Shown here: positions 12,055-23,155 of the stretch, one piece after another
How the letters are laid out: every line of letters starts with the position of its first letter
Numbering within the stretch: the first letter of the stretch is position 1
Origin: Ailanthus altissimus
Taxonomy: Eukaryota > Streptophyta > Magnoliopsida > Sapindales > Simaroubaceae
Direction of reading: 5' to 3'
DNA: 64,000 bases
NCBI GenBank assembly: GCA_946807835.1
Contig: OX327703.1
Coordinates: forward strand, 1,805,501 to 1,869,500
Made by a program: the position numbers and the translations under genes
The notes under the pieces: generated by a model
Databases searched by the model: none
Told to the model about the DNA's origin: nothing
The model's input: the letters and a program-made list of their open reading frames with translations, nothing else

Positions 12055-12345
12055 AGGAGCAAGCAATTTCAATTTCAAGTTAAATTTGGACTGAACCAAC
12101 TCGAAACCAAATTGATCAATTCAAGTACTAGAACTAAATCAAATTGAATCAACTCGGTTTTGGTTTAATTCAATTTAGTTTTTGGTCTTCCAAAATTTTT
12201 AATCTATTTAAAATGTATTTTTTTAAATTTTAAACTAAATCAAATCAAATTGAATTAGAATTGACCAAGAACTAACCTCTGAACCAAATTGATTAGAAAA
12301 AAATTAATATATTTAATTCGATTCAATCAATTCAATTTTTGGCCC
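12055..12345. repeat. Simple-pattern 'aaccaaattgaat' repeat region
   Basis: Dense degenerate repetition of 'aaccaaattga', 'aatcaaattgaat' and their complements, ending at 'ggcccacccct'. This pattern recurs widely in plant intergenic DNA. No coding potential. Confidence 0.5.
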
Positions 12346-13054
12346 ACCCCTAATTAATATATGGTATTATAAACTATATTAATTAGGTAATAAAAGATTA
12401 AAATGTACGTTTCTTTTCCTTAACGTGAAGTTTGAATTCAAATCTCTCATCAAAATCGTTGCATTCTACAAATAGGGTTCACAAAATATATAAGTAATTG
12501 CTTATATGAATATTATGAGATTCTAAAGATGTTTAAAAATTTGGAAAAATATTTTATTAATTATTAACTCTCCAGCGCTGAATTAAAATTTGGGTGTCTA
12601 AATTTAAGAGTATAAGGCTTGATAAAGTTAATATAATTATCATGGGCTTACTTAATTGAGCCCAATCAGATCAGACTTCAATTACTAGAATGACCATCAC
12701 CACCTTTGACTGTGTCGACATATGACTTAACTTTTGCTTCTTCATGTACAGTTATATATGCTGTGATTTGTAACTTCTGAGCATTACAGGATGTCTTTTA
12801 ACTTCCCAGTGACATGAAAAATAAATAAATATTCAATAATAAAATTTAAAAAGAAAAAACAACTGTAAATGTGAAAGGTTTAGTTCCAATTTAACAGCTA
12901 GTAACTCTATTTCACATTAGCGGTGAATTAAAAGTCACACCACCTCAATCTCTTACAAATAGACTACATAAATAGCTTTTTTCGTTGGTGAAACAATTGT
13001 ATAGGAGGATTCTAAACAATTTCCTGCAGATTTTCTAAGCAGAAATTCTAGCAA

Positions 13055-13222
13055 ATGGCTTATGCACTCTCTCCTACAAGTTGTTTATTTTCATTTTCCT
13101 TGTCTTTTTTCTTTCTAACTTGTCAAGCACATTGGATTCTGAAGATGTTAACTATGCACGTAAATGATTTACTACTACCTTTTCTGTCTATGCTACATTT
13201 CCAATGCCATTTCGCATGTTAG
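13055..13222 (+). CDS. Possible small secreted peptide or first exon, 55 aa
   Basis: A 55-codon frame starting in a good plant context (gcaaATGGCt). The predicted peptide opens with a signal-peptide-like segment: a polar start, a hydrophobic Leu/Phe/Ser core over residues 11-22, and a plausible cleavage site after TCQA. A TATA-like 'acataaata' lies about 80 bases upstream. Beyond residue 26 the peptide has no family motif I recognise. It could be a real short gene, an exon 1 (a GT follows 'atgcac'), or chance. It sits 850 bp beyond the 3' end of the HAD gene, on the opposite strand. Confidence 0.2.
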   Translation: MAYALSPTSCLFSFSLSFFFLTCQAHWILKMLTMHVNDLLLPFLSMLHFQCHFAC

Positions 13223-14072
13223 CTAACAAGACACGTTAGACAGTTATATAAAATTTCTTTTTTCACTTCCACTACATCATGAGAAAATTCAGGAATCAAA
13301 TCTCAGAAAAAAAAAATTCTGATAAACTCGTGCTACTCAGGTCAGGTGGTGGAAGTTCATAGATACATGATAAAGAATTTATTTTGCATTCAATCTAGTA
13401 TCAGCCGAAGGAACTAGCTTTAAGAGAATGAAATGAAGATATTGATCAATACAATGAGTATCTGGATTTTAGAAAGTCAACTTGAGGGATGATATCAGAA
13501 TCTTACCATCAAAAGGTTTGTGCCTGTCGAACAAAACTACGGCCCTCAAGCTCCACCACACCCTTTTATCTCATGAAGCTTTTAAATAGGGCAGCTAACT
13601 TTGATGGTAGGAAAAAATTGGCAGGGAACAAATTTTCATTCTCAGGTTACCTAAAAATGCAGAAGCATTGAGATGTGAGAATATTTTCAACGACAATCTC
13701 CAAGTATAATAAGCAAAGAAAAGAAATCAGAGTTTGGTGACAGTAAATCTACGGACTACAGACAATACTCAAATATCAACTGATGTTATGAACACCATGC
13801 AAATTACAGAACATTCACACCCCAGACAATAGGAAATCACAGTGAATAAATTGTTCCTTTCTTTTGTTTCAAAGGCTGGATCTTTTCATTTTTCATAAGA
13901 ACAGAAAAATTATTGAACTGATTCAACAATTAATCTCTCTTCCCCTTTTTAGCTAAAGCCATTGGATTAGTTAATAGCTCCAATGCTTAAACTTGGGGAA
14001 TCATAACGAGTTAATAAATATGTATCTTATGTGAATGGCAGAGACCAAAGAACTTTGCTTACCAAGATGAGA

Positions 14073-17000
14073 CTACCATGTAAATGCTGGTAACACATAT
14101 GATGGATATGCATCGTATTTAGATGAGAGGGCTTGTACAGCAAATAAATCTGCAACTTCTCCAAAACTGCCAAGTCCAAGTTCAGTTGCATGGATTCCTC
14201 CGGTAGTAAATGCTGACTGGATACCAGCTGCATTTGCACCCTTAATATCATGGTGAAGAGAGTCACCTACGGCTATAGAATCACAAGCATCCACACCAAC
14301 CATGGCCATTGCTGCTTTATATATTATCTGATGAAATATTACAAAGACAGAAAATTTAAGGAATATGACTGCAGAATGATAACAATAGTATATAGTTTAA
14401 TTAAGAGAAAATACAAATCACCACACCACGTCACCAACATCAAAATGCAGAGTGATCATGTCCCAGATTTAATTTGGCTAATCTTCTATACTTGATACAC
14501 GACAATGCCAGAGACAAATTAGTATCTTGTTTTGAGCATATAGAACCAGTAATCATCCAATGACATTGAGGTTAACTTCGATAGGTCCAAATTGGTAGAG
14601 CATGCAGCAAATATAGTTGAATTTAAAGCACATGGGAAAATGGGCAAAAAATAAATTATAGGGCATCATTTAACAAGAAAGAATCTTTTTTTCCTTATTC
14701 CTATGCTGTATTATTGTTTGATAAGGGTGCCTAGGTTCAACAACATGGTGTAGTAAACATTTCTGCAGGTAGGTCCAGAAATTAAACTAATGTGATACTG
14801 TTGCAACCAAAGACGTATCATGTGTGAATGAGCATTGGAAACAGAATAATCTTGCATGCCAGTTTGTTTGACCAAAGACATGCCATCTACTTTACACAGC
14901 TTGTTATATGAGCGACAATATAAAGAATGAAGAATCATACTAACAAGAACATCAAGAAAAAAGTGATTGCATCACCTTATCTGGCTTTCCCATCCATCTG
15001 ACTTCACCCCCAAGCTTTTCATATTTGGATGCCAATGTACCTAGCAAGATCAACATAAATTGCACCAATAAATGGAAAACCAAAGACATGCTGAAATCCA
15101 TAGCTCATAGATAAAGATAAATACCTACAAGAAATTTACAATGTGAGTATATAGATAGTAAGCCCCACAAGCCACATATATTTAAACCCAAACAGAAACA
15201 AAGCTATCATCCCAGCCATAATATAGTTCCCCTATAGAACATTAGTTGTTGTCAAGAGAATCCAAAACCAAAATATCTTTACCAGGCATAACACGCAGAG
15301 CCCTAGCCTCAACGGTCACAAAATCTGGGTTGGCTACAACCATGGGGATTTTCTTAGCTGCACAATGTTCCAATATCTTCTCAAGATCTTCAAGACTCAT
15401 AGGACATGCAGTGCCAGAAGGAAGCCCCATAGCTTCAGTACCATGGGCCAAAATGAAATCAGCTTCTTTAACATTCTCCACAACTTGTAAGCCTAGACCC
15501 TACAACAAAAAATTTTATGTGCAAGATTTCATCAAATTTAAGTCCCACAGCTCACCAAAATATCTTGTCAAAAACCGTTAATACTATTATTTGGTGGTTA
15601 CCAACAGAATTATGTATTCAGTCTGTTCTTTACCCAAAATTATTCAAAACTTAACACAAATCTTTTCAAAAGTTAAAAAGGCAGAAGCACCCTTCACAAC
15701 TAGTTTACTACATTAACTATTTTTGAACACAGGACACTTAAGCTTCCCTCCAGACAACAGATTCAAGCCTCAGAATTAGCCAAAGTAAGGAAGATGGCTT
15801 TCCTCCATAATGTATTGCTTATTATTAACAGTCTTTCTAAATCAAAGCTAATCTTTTTTATTTCAGGTAAAAAAAATGTCCACAGAAGAGGTTGCAGGAT
15901 GCAGAAAGAGAGAATTTTAAGTATTCGAAAAATAGAAGTTTTAATTAAAGGGAAAGAAAAGGAAGAAAATAACTCTATCAAAATAGTTAGATACCTCAAG
16001 AGATATAGCACCCCTGTCACTCCAAGTCATGTGAATGCAAGACCTTCCTAGTGCTGCAAACCAAGCATCATCTCTCCTATTCATAGTATAAGCCAGAAAA
16101 TATTTGAGATGTACTTCGCCTCTCCAAACAACAAGTTCTCTTTCAAAGAAAATCACTTTCAATATTAAACTTTCAAAAGGAAAATGTCATCCAGAAGCAG
16201 AAATGTGATAAAAAACCAATAATCATAGATAACAATTTATGATTTCAATGTAAGGTGTGGTGCCATTTCGAAGTAAATGATGCTAAAAGAACAAGAGAAT
16301 GAAGACAGATGGAGCATATAAATGGTTGAGACAACAACAAAACACAAGAAAATTTATTATATGCAAAGACATAGGGCTCCAATTACATGGCAAGATATTA
16401 CAGAGTGGCATCATGAGCGCCCAAGAAGTTCAGTATGCTCACTTCAGAAGATGCAAACTCTTAATTGGACTGACAAGCCCATCAACAAAACAGTAAACCT
16501 AGATCACATGTTTAGAAATAAATGATTTTTCAGTCCTCAAGTCAGTGAAGATACAATTACCAACCTTTGCAGGTACTGATGTGTTAATTCTCCACTGGTG
16601 ATAGCTCCTGCAAAAAGAGAGGGATCAAATCCAAGGCTCTTCAGTTTTTCCATCGTTGTTGTAGCACGTCGCGATGAATTACTTATGACAACCATTTTTG
16701 CACCAGTAGTTGCTAGCTTTTCTACTGTCACCCACTAAGAGAATCTTAAGATACCATATCATTCATATTTGTCACAAAATCCAAACCAAAAAGCTTAAGC
16801 TGTAAAGTGGAGAGGTCCAAGGAATAAAAGTAGCAGAACAAAATACGCTGACACGTGATAATTATACTTGAAATTAAAGCTTAAGCTTCCAGCTAGAATG
16901 AGTATCCATAACAATACATAAACAGCCCCAAAAAGCTAACATTTGATGATATTAGCAGAAGAAAGAAAACTAACCCAAATGCCAAAAGACTCATATGAAA

Positions 17001-17530
17001 ACATACATGTAGAAATTGCGCCGGGATAAGGTTGTTTCCCATCATGAAGGACCCCAAATTGATCTAACAACCATGCCTGAACACACACCATCAAAATGAT
17101 TAAAACCTCTTAAAACAAATGAACACATACGCAAACTAATGACAACAAATTATGTATGCTATAAAATAGCCCATAAACACACAATAAAAACCAGACCCAA
17201 TAGATTACATTCAGAAAATAAATAAATAAATCGCCAGTCTTTTTGTAGCTTGAGCAAAAGCACTTTTGCCCATCGGAAAGCACCTTTAATAGTTTCAAAG
17301 CAACTCCCAAACACAGTTTTTGAACAAAGTGAAACTTCGATATAATTAATCCAATTGCTACCCAAAATTACAAAATCGATATGAAAGTGGCTTTCTAAAT
17401 TCTAACGTATTTTCATAAAATGATGATGATATTTTACCTTGAAACGGCGCGTTTCGGCGAGATGGCGAAGCCCATTGAGGTTCTGAAAGAGGTGAGGATC
17501 AGTCGATTGAATGGAGCATTTTGCCATCAT
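14073..17530 (-). CDS. HAD superfamily class IIA hydrolase, 7 exons, intact
   Basis: Predicted soluble haloacid-dehalogenase-type phosphatase of the plant/bacterial HAD-IIA group (Arabidopsis has one like it); substrate unknown. Exons on the minus strand: 17530-17438, 17076-17007, 16724-16565, 16076-15995, 15499-15283, 15040-14976, 14327-14073. All six introns are GT-AG, phases agree, and the 942-nt CDS has no internal stop (313 aa). Motif I is LLDQFGVLHDG (nucleophile D36), motif II VISNSS (S69), motif III GKP (K226), motif IV VGDSLHHD (D251). HTWs of the cap region lie between. At +2 from the nucleophile there is Phe38 instead of the usual Asp, so catalysis may be altered. Start: Met-Met at 17530/17527 precedes the conserved N-terminus; an in-frame upstream ATG at 17638 would add 36 residues. 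This is the only intact gene seen. Confidence 0.93.
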
Positions 17531-17639
17531 TTTTGTTTTCGATGTGGATTCGAATGTTTTCGTTTTTCTGTTTTCTTTGTTTTCGCTTCGATTTTCTGTT
17601 AATATCGCTTGTTCTATGAATCGATGACCAACTTTCAAC

Positions 17640-18628
17640 TGAAACCAGTACCTGGAAAAATCAAATCAAGCAAGAAATTATATTAAATAATTAAGCAAAA
17701 GAAAAAGACTTTCATACCCTTTTGGTTAATGACAACGAGACCCTTTAAATTTGATAAGAATAACAAATATATCAACTTGGGCAAAGTAAATGACATTAGT
17801 ACCCTTCTTTTCGCTTCATATTTATTTATTTTTTGAATGCAAAGAATCAAGGGTAAATATATACTTTTAATATTAAAAGGACACATGCCCCAATTCGACA
17901 AATCTTACTTATTTTAATTTTTTTTTTTTTACTTTAAAGACTTTTAATATAATTAAAAAGATTAAAAATAAAATAAAATTGCATGCCGTTGGTGATGGTG
18001 ATAGCTATTGGAGTTTTCAAACTACGGGACCTTAAAAAATTATTTCGTTACCCCTAAATTTCTTTGAAAATTTCTTAGAGCACCACCATCTTCTTCCTTC
18101 TTGTTTGCAAATTTTTTTTCTCGAAGAACAATATCGTCTTTCTTCAAAAGACAACATTCCAATGATTAAGTCAATCTCTGATCAAAAGAATGAAGTATTT
18201 TATGTATAGAAAGTGTTTCTAAGGTTAAGAGGATACATGAGATGCTCTTAAAGACTATTGTCTAGGACTCAAATGTAACGAGAATGAATTGAATTAATCA
18301 TTGATGGAAAATAGTATGCTTTTATATAGTGGTGGAACTATATTTGAAACAGAATTTGTGTGTATGCATAATGTAATGTATTTTATAGAAGTAATCTTGA
18401 ATTTGGACTTATAATTATGTCTGGTTTAATAATTATTATTCAAAAAGAAGAAGGAATTACGTTTTACCAGTGAATCAATAGTTTAGATTTTACCTATTCT
18501 TGAGAAACTTGGATCTAGATCTTTTAATGGGTATTAGGCTGCATAACTTGGATGTGTCGAGCGTAATTCATTATGCTAATTTTCTTTATAAAAAATGTCA
18601 CTATTTTTCTTAAGTAAGGTTGGGCTAA
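17640..18628. other. Upstream/intergenic region, no gene seen
   Basis: Lies between the HAD gene 5' end and the MULE. It should contain the HAD promoter, but no clear TATA box could be assigned. AT-rich, with no coding frame of note. Confidence 0.45.
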
Positions 18629-18637
18629 TTTAATAAT
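18629..18637. repeat. MULE target-site duplication, left (TTTAATAAT)
   Basis: Nine bases immediately outside the left terminal inverted repeat. They are identical to 26355-26363, immediately outside the right one. A 9-bp duplication is the hallmark of Mutator-type insertion. Confidence 0.93.
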
Positions 18638-19250
18638 GGAAAATTTTCACAAATAACCCATTTATTTTTTTATTATAATATTTTAATCAAATTAAAATCA
18701 AATATACTTTATTAACTAAAACTTTACATTTTGGACACATTTGCTCATATATCTTTACTCTCACCCGAAAATCACCCAAATCACCGAAAATTATCAAAAA
18801 TTGTTAAATTGAAAATTTTGAAGTTATCATTGCATAGATCGGAGCTTATACAACATATTTTTCACTTCAAACAAAGAAAATGGCCGAATTTTGGTGAGTT
18901 TTGTTTAACTTTTAAAAAATTTAAATTTGTTTATAAAATTGTTAGAATTTGTATTTAAAGCTAGCAATAGATGAAATTATTGAATTCTATGTGAAAAATG
19001 GGTTTGAATGGTGTAAGAAACGTTGAAAATGAGCAAAAAAAAATGTGATTTTTGGGTCATATTCGCGATGCAGACGGCGGCCGGAGCAGCGGCGGCCACA
19101 GTTGCCAATCTCGAGGCCATCTCGGGCGCCCAACGCGGACCCGAGATGGCCCCGCAATGCGCGTTTAACAGGTGCATTGCGTACAGCATCGCGAACGTCC
19201 ACAATGCCGCACTGTTTGCCACGTGGCGCCTGTATAAGATGCCACGTAGC
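18638..19250 (+). repeat. MULE left terminal inverted repeat
   Basis: Matches the right end (25745-26354) in reverse complement with many changes. Shared words run in order: the outer GGAAAA...ACAAATA, 'ttggacacattt', 'aatggt..aa', 'cgttgaaa', and 'cagacgg.gg.cgg'. The inner 180 bp (19067-19250) is GC-rich, unlike everything around it. Confidence 0.8.
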
Positions 19251-19742
19251 ACGAATTTTTTTTGAATTTGGTTTTTTTAATTAATTAAATTTAATTATAT
19301 TTAAATTAATTAAATATATTAATAAAATTACATTAATAGAATTTAGATAAATGTAATTTTATTTAAATTAAATAAAAAAAAATTTCATAAATTCTATTTA
19401 GAAGAAATTGATCTAATAGATGGAAAAATTTGCTTTAATGACTCATTAATTTTGATTTGTAACATTTTTTTTTATTATTGTGAGTACCTTATGTAATTAT
19501 AATTATATATGATTATTTTGATTTTAATATATAATTAATGTTGATTAATATTAATATGTTAGTAATTAATTATTAAGTTTGGTTTGATTTTATTATAATA
19601 TGTTGATTAATATGTTAGTAATTAATTATTTTAATGTATTATGATTTTTATGTATGTTAAATTAATTGTTTCTGTAAATAATATTTCTCTGATTATTATT
19701 TTTCTTAATATTAATGTATTTTGTTTTTTTTTATTGTTACAG

Positions 19743-22700
19743 GAAAGAGAACGTATCGAAAGAATATAAAATTCTAGAGCATATATTTTTTCGTGTATCA
19801 GTGACGGTTTATGCTAAGATGTGGGGACTAAATTGCATTAAAGATAAACTGACAACAAATCAGAAAATATTATTTAGGCAGACGTGTATGGGGCATTTCT
19901 TAGAAATGTCAGAGTTGACATTCTCTGGTATTTTGGTGCACGAGTTATTGTTGCGTGAGGTGCATACCTCTAATTTAGAAGATGAGATGTGGTTTTACAT
20001 AGGGAGGAAAAGCATCCATTTTAGCCGGCAGGAGTTTGTACTAATCACTGGACTACAAATGCGAGATTACCCTCCCGCCCAGCAGCTGCATAGGAAATTG
20101 TGCACTCGATTATGGGATACATATTTTTCTGGGGTAAAGAAATTATCTTACATATTTCTTGATCAATGGTACGCACGTCTAAATTTAGAGAAAATGGACG
20201 ATACAGATGCAGTAAAGTTGAGTTTATTTTATTTTATGCATCGTATTTTGATTCCACGTGACGAGCGTAGTGAAATTCAAAATTTTGTTCTATGTTTAGT
20301 GGATGACCTTGATGAGTTTAATAAGTATCCATGGGGCAATATTGCATGGACCGTGCTTCATAACTCACTTAAGAAAGCTGCATTCCAAAAACTTGAGAAA
20401 ATAAAAAGGAAAGGGTTTGCACAGAAGAAGTTTGAGAGTTACAACGTGTATGACTTTTCGCACGCATTTCTGGTATGCTATAATTTTCTTGTACTTAACT
20501 TTTTTATCTTAATTATATATTTTGTTTGTATACGTCAAACTTATATTTTAAAAATAATTATATTAGGTATGGATTTTCGAAGCAATTCCAGTGTGCAGAG
20601 AGATTTTTAGTTATCATAATGGTGATCGCTTCCCTCGTATTTTGAATTAGACGACTCGAGGGACTCCATTGTTCGATGAGGTTCAGGATACAATATTAGG
20701 AAAGGATTTGGTATGTGTTGATATGAATGAAAAATATATATATTGGTTTATAACTTTTATTTTGTTTTAAGCGTAACTTACTATGGTTGGTTGATTTATA
20801 GGTTCTTTCGGTACATCGTAAATTAGTACCAAAAGACCATGAGAAGAGAGAGGCAATTGTGCGCCTGGCTAGACGTGTAGGCATTCCAAGCGGAAGTTAT
20901 GCTGGGGACTTACCAAATATGTCTGATTTCAGCGAGAGCAATCGCCCCAGGACCTATGCCCATTTTAGCGACCTTAACGATGATGTTATGGATGTGGAGG
21001 GGGGTGGATATGAATGGACAAACCCACAAATGTCAGCACCAGTGGCAGGAGCAACAGTATATTACTTATTTACGTGATTAACTAAAGAGAAATTTTAATA
21101 TATTTCTAATATTTCTAAATAAGTCATTAACTATAGTTATGTTTCTTGTAGTCTGAACACAGTGCATCTGCAGACCATGGCGTAACACATCAGATTGAGC
21201 AGCTGCGGGAGGAGATGATTAAGAGATTTGAGCATACTGAAGCTGCGCAAGCTGCACTTCTACAAAGAATGGACAAGGATAGAGATGAAATTTTAACAAG
21301 TGTTAATCAACTCCGGACCGATCTTACACAGCAGATGCAGCAAATGATGATGTGGTTTAGGCAGTCATGCTCATTCCAACAGAACGAAAGCCATAATATG
21401 GTAAGCAAAATAAATTTTAAACGCAATTATTTTTTCGTTACCTTAATTGCAGTTTTATTTATTTTAATATATACATATATTGTAGTTTGGAGAGAACACA
21501 CCGGCAGGCTGTCAATATGATTTTCAGAGCCCAGCTACTGGTCATGATATATTGCCCCAGCCACTGATTGACAGTCCTGCAAGTGTTGAGATCTTGCCTG
21601 CCCCGCATAAGGGAGTAAGTCAATTTGGGAGACAATATAGGCCTGCATGGTATTTGCACACCCCGTATACAAATCCATTTCCACAAAGGATACACGAGAA
21701 GAAGAAATTTGAAATTGAAGTACAATCTCAAGCAGACATGAATCCATTGCAGCAGATAGACTCGACTATCATGATTGAGTTTCAGGCTTGGATGGACAAA
21801 GATGAGGGTGTAGTCAGCTTACTTAGGCTAGACGCTAACACGGCATGGTTTCGGGAATTGCTACACAGCTGGCTGGATGACTTTGTAAGTAAATTATTGA
21901 ATAATTATCTCATTTTATTTTTTTCTAAATTTATAAACTCACTTGACGGTTATTGTTTCTAAATGCAGCATATTAATGAGTATTTAAAAGTGATTCGGCT
22001 TAGGCAATACGGTTGCACTAATGTATTGCCTCAATTGTTCACTTCTGTGGATTCGTACTTCTTTGTGAGTGATGAATTAAATTATTTATATTTTGTTATT
22101 TCAATTTTATTGATTATTCGATGGCCTTGCATTTGTAGGAATCTTTTAGACTCCTTTATGAGCAGCACAAAAATGGCATGATTGGCATTGTATGGAGTGA
22201 TGAAGTGATGACATATGCTCAATGCGCTAAAGAAGATTTACTCGGTGCACGTATGTGGATTGAGGTTGATAAGGTAAATGTTGTTATTTTTGTTTATAAC
22301 TTGTAGTACTATTTTGTGTGAATGTTGTTATTTTTGTTTATAACTTGTAGTACTATTTCTAAGACTTATTTGAATTTTATGTAGGTTTATATTCCTGTCA
22401 ACTACAATCAACAATATTGGGTAACGGCTGAGGTGGACATCTTACATCGGCAAATATTGATCTACGATTCTAGCATCAAGGGATTTGCCGATGGCGTGAT
22501 TGAGAATCATGTCCTGCCATTAGTTACGTTGTTACCCCGTTACCTAGATGCTTGTAGATTATATGAGCAACGATAAATTACACTTGATTTAACCCCTTTT
22601 CATGTAATTAGATTAAAGGATGGAGTGCCACAACAGACAGTGAATAGTAGAGATTGTGGGGTTTATGTTTGTATGTTTATAGAGTTTTTGATGTGTTGTC

Positions 22701-22765
22701 ATCCCCTAGATTTTGGTCTTAAGCATTGGTCATTTTTTAGGACCAAAATGGCGACTGACTTATGA
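19743..22765 (+). pseudogene. Ulp1-like cysteine protease gene carried by the MULE (DUF1985 + C48)
   Basis: ULP proteases cleave SUMO. This transposon-borne type has a plant DUF1985-like N-terminal region (residues from CIKDKL through FEAIPVCRE), a coiled coil (IEQLREEMIKRFEHTEAAQ...) and a C-terminal C48 domain. Inferred exons: 19743-20472, 20567-20710, 20802-21056, 21152-21400, 21486-21884, 21969-22064, 22139-22273, 22385-22765, all with GT-AG borders and matching phases. The catalytic Cys motif DCGVYVC and Asp (IYDSS) are present, but the His expected in 'HWV' is Tyr (QQYWV). In-frame stops occur at about 20648 (TAG where Trp is expected) and about 22575, and the first exon with the start codon was not found. 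It is therefore a decayed copy. Confidence 0.88.
22272..22360 (+). repeat. Tandem duplication of ~42 bp in a Ulp1-gene intron
   Basis: 'gttgttatttttgtttataa' plus 'cttgtagtactattt' occurs twice back to back between two exons of the Ulp1-like gene. It duplicates an internal 'tgtag' but not the used acceptor at 22384. Confidence 0.85.
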
Positions 22766-22769
22766 AAAT

Positions 22770-23155
22770 ATGCAAAAAAGTAGTGAAAGAAAATTAACTT
22801 TTATATGTTTATAAAGTTTTTTTAATGTATTTTATACATAAAAATTGTAAATTGTAAAATGATGGTGATTGATTTGGGTAGGGACGAAAGGTCCCCTTTA
22901 CAGCTAAGAGATGTGAGAAATATATGAAGTGTATTTTCTGCAGGTTTATGAAATATAAATTTTGAGAAAAAATAGGGGAAACTCTGTCCGTTTTAATCCA
23001 GAAATTTTAGAAAATAAAATAAATTTTTCATGTTTATAAGAATATAATAAACTTATCAATTAAACGCAATCGTAAAAAAAAATGCAAATTAACTAGTCAA
23101 ATAAAGCCCATAACTACATGACTTTAAAATACAAATATAACTCATAAAGAACACA
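22770..23155. other. Spacer between convergent MULE genes
   Basis: Holds the 3' flanks of both genes; AT-rich, no coding frame. Poly(A)-signal-like AATAAA words occur on both strands. Confidence 0.5.

Noticed and set aside
18977..19284. Overlapping Ala/Arg-rich open frames on both strands in the GC-rich block
   Set aside because: They arise from high GC content in a transposon end, occur in several frames at once, and have no domain or splice context.
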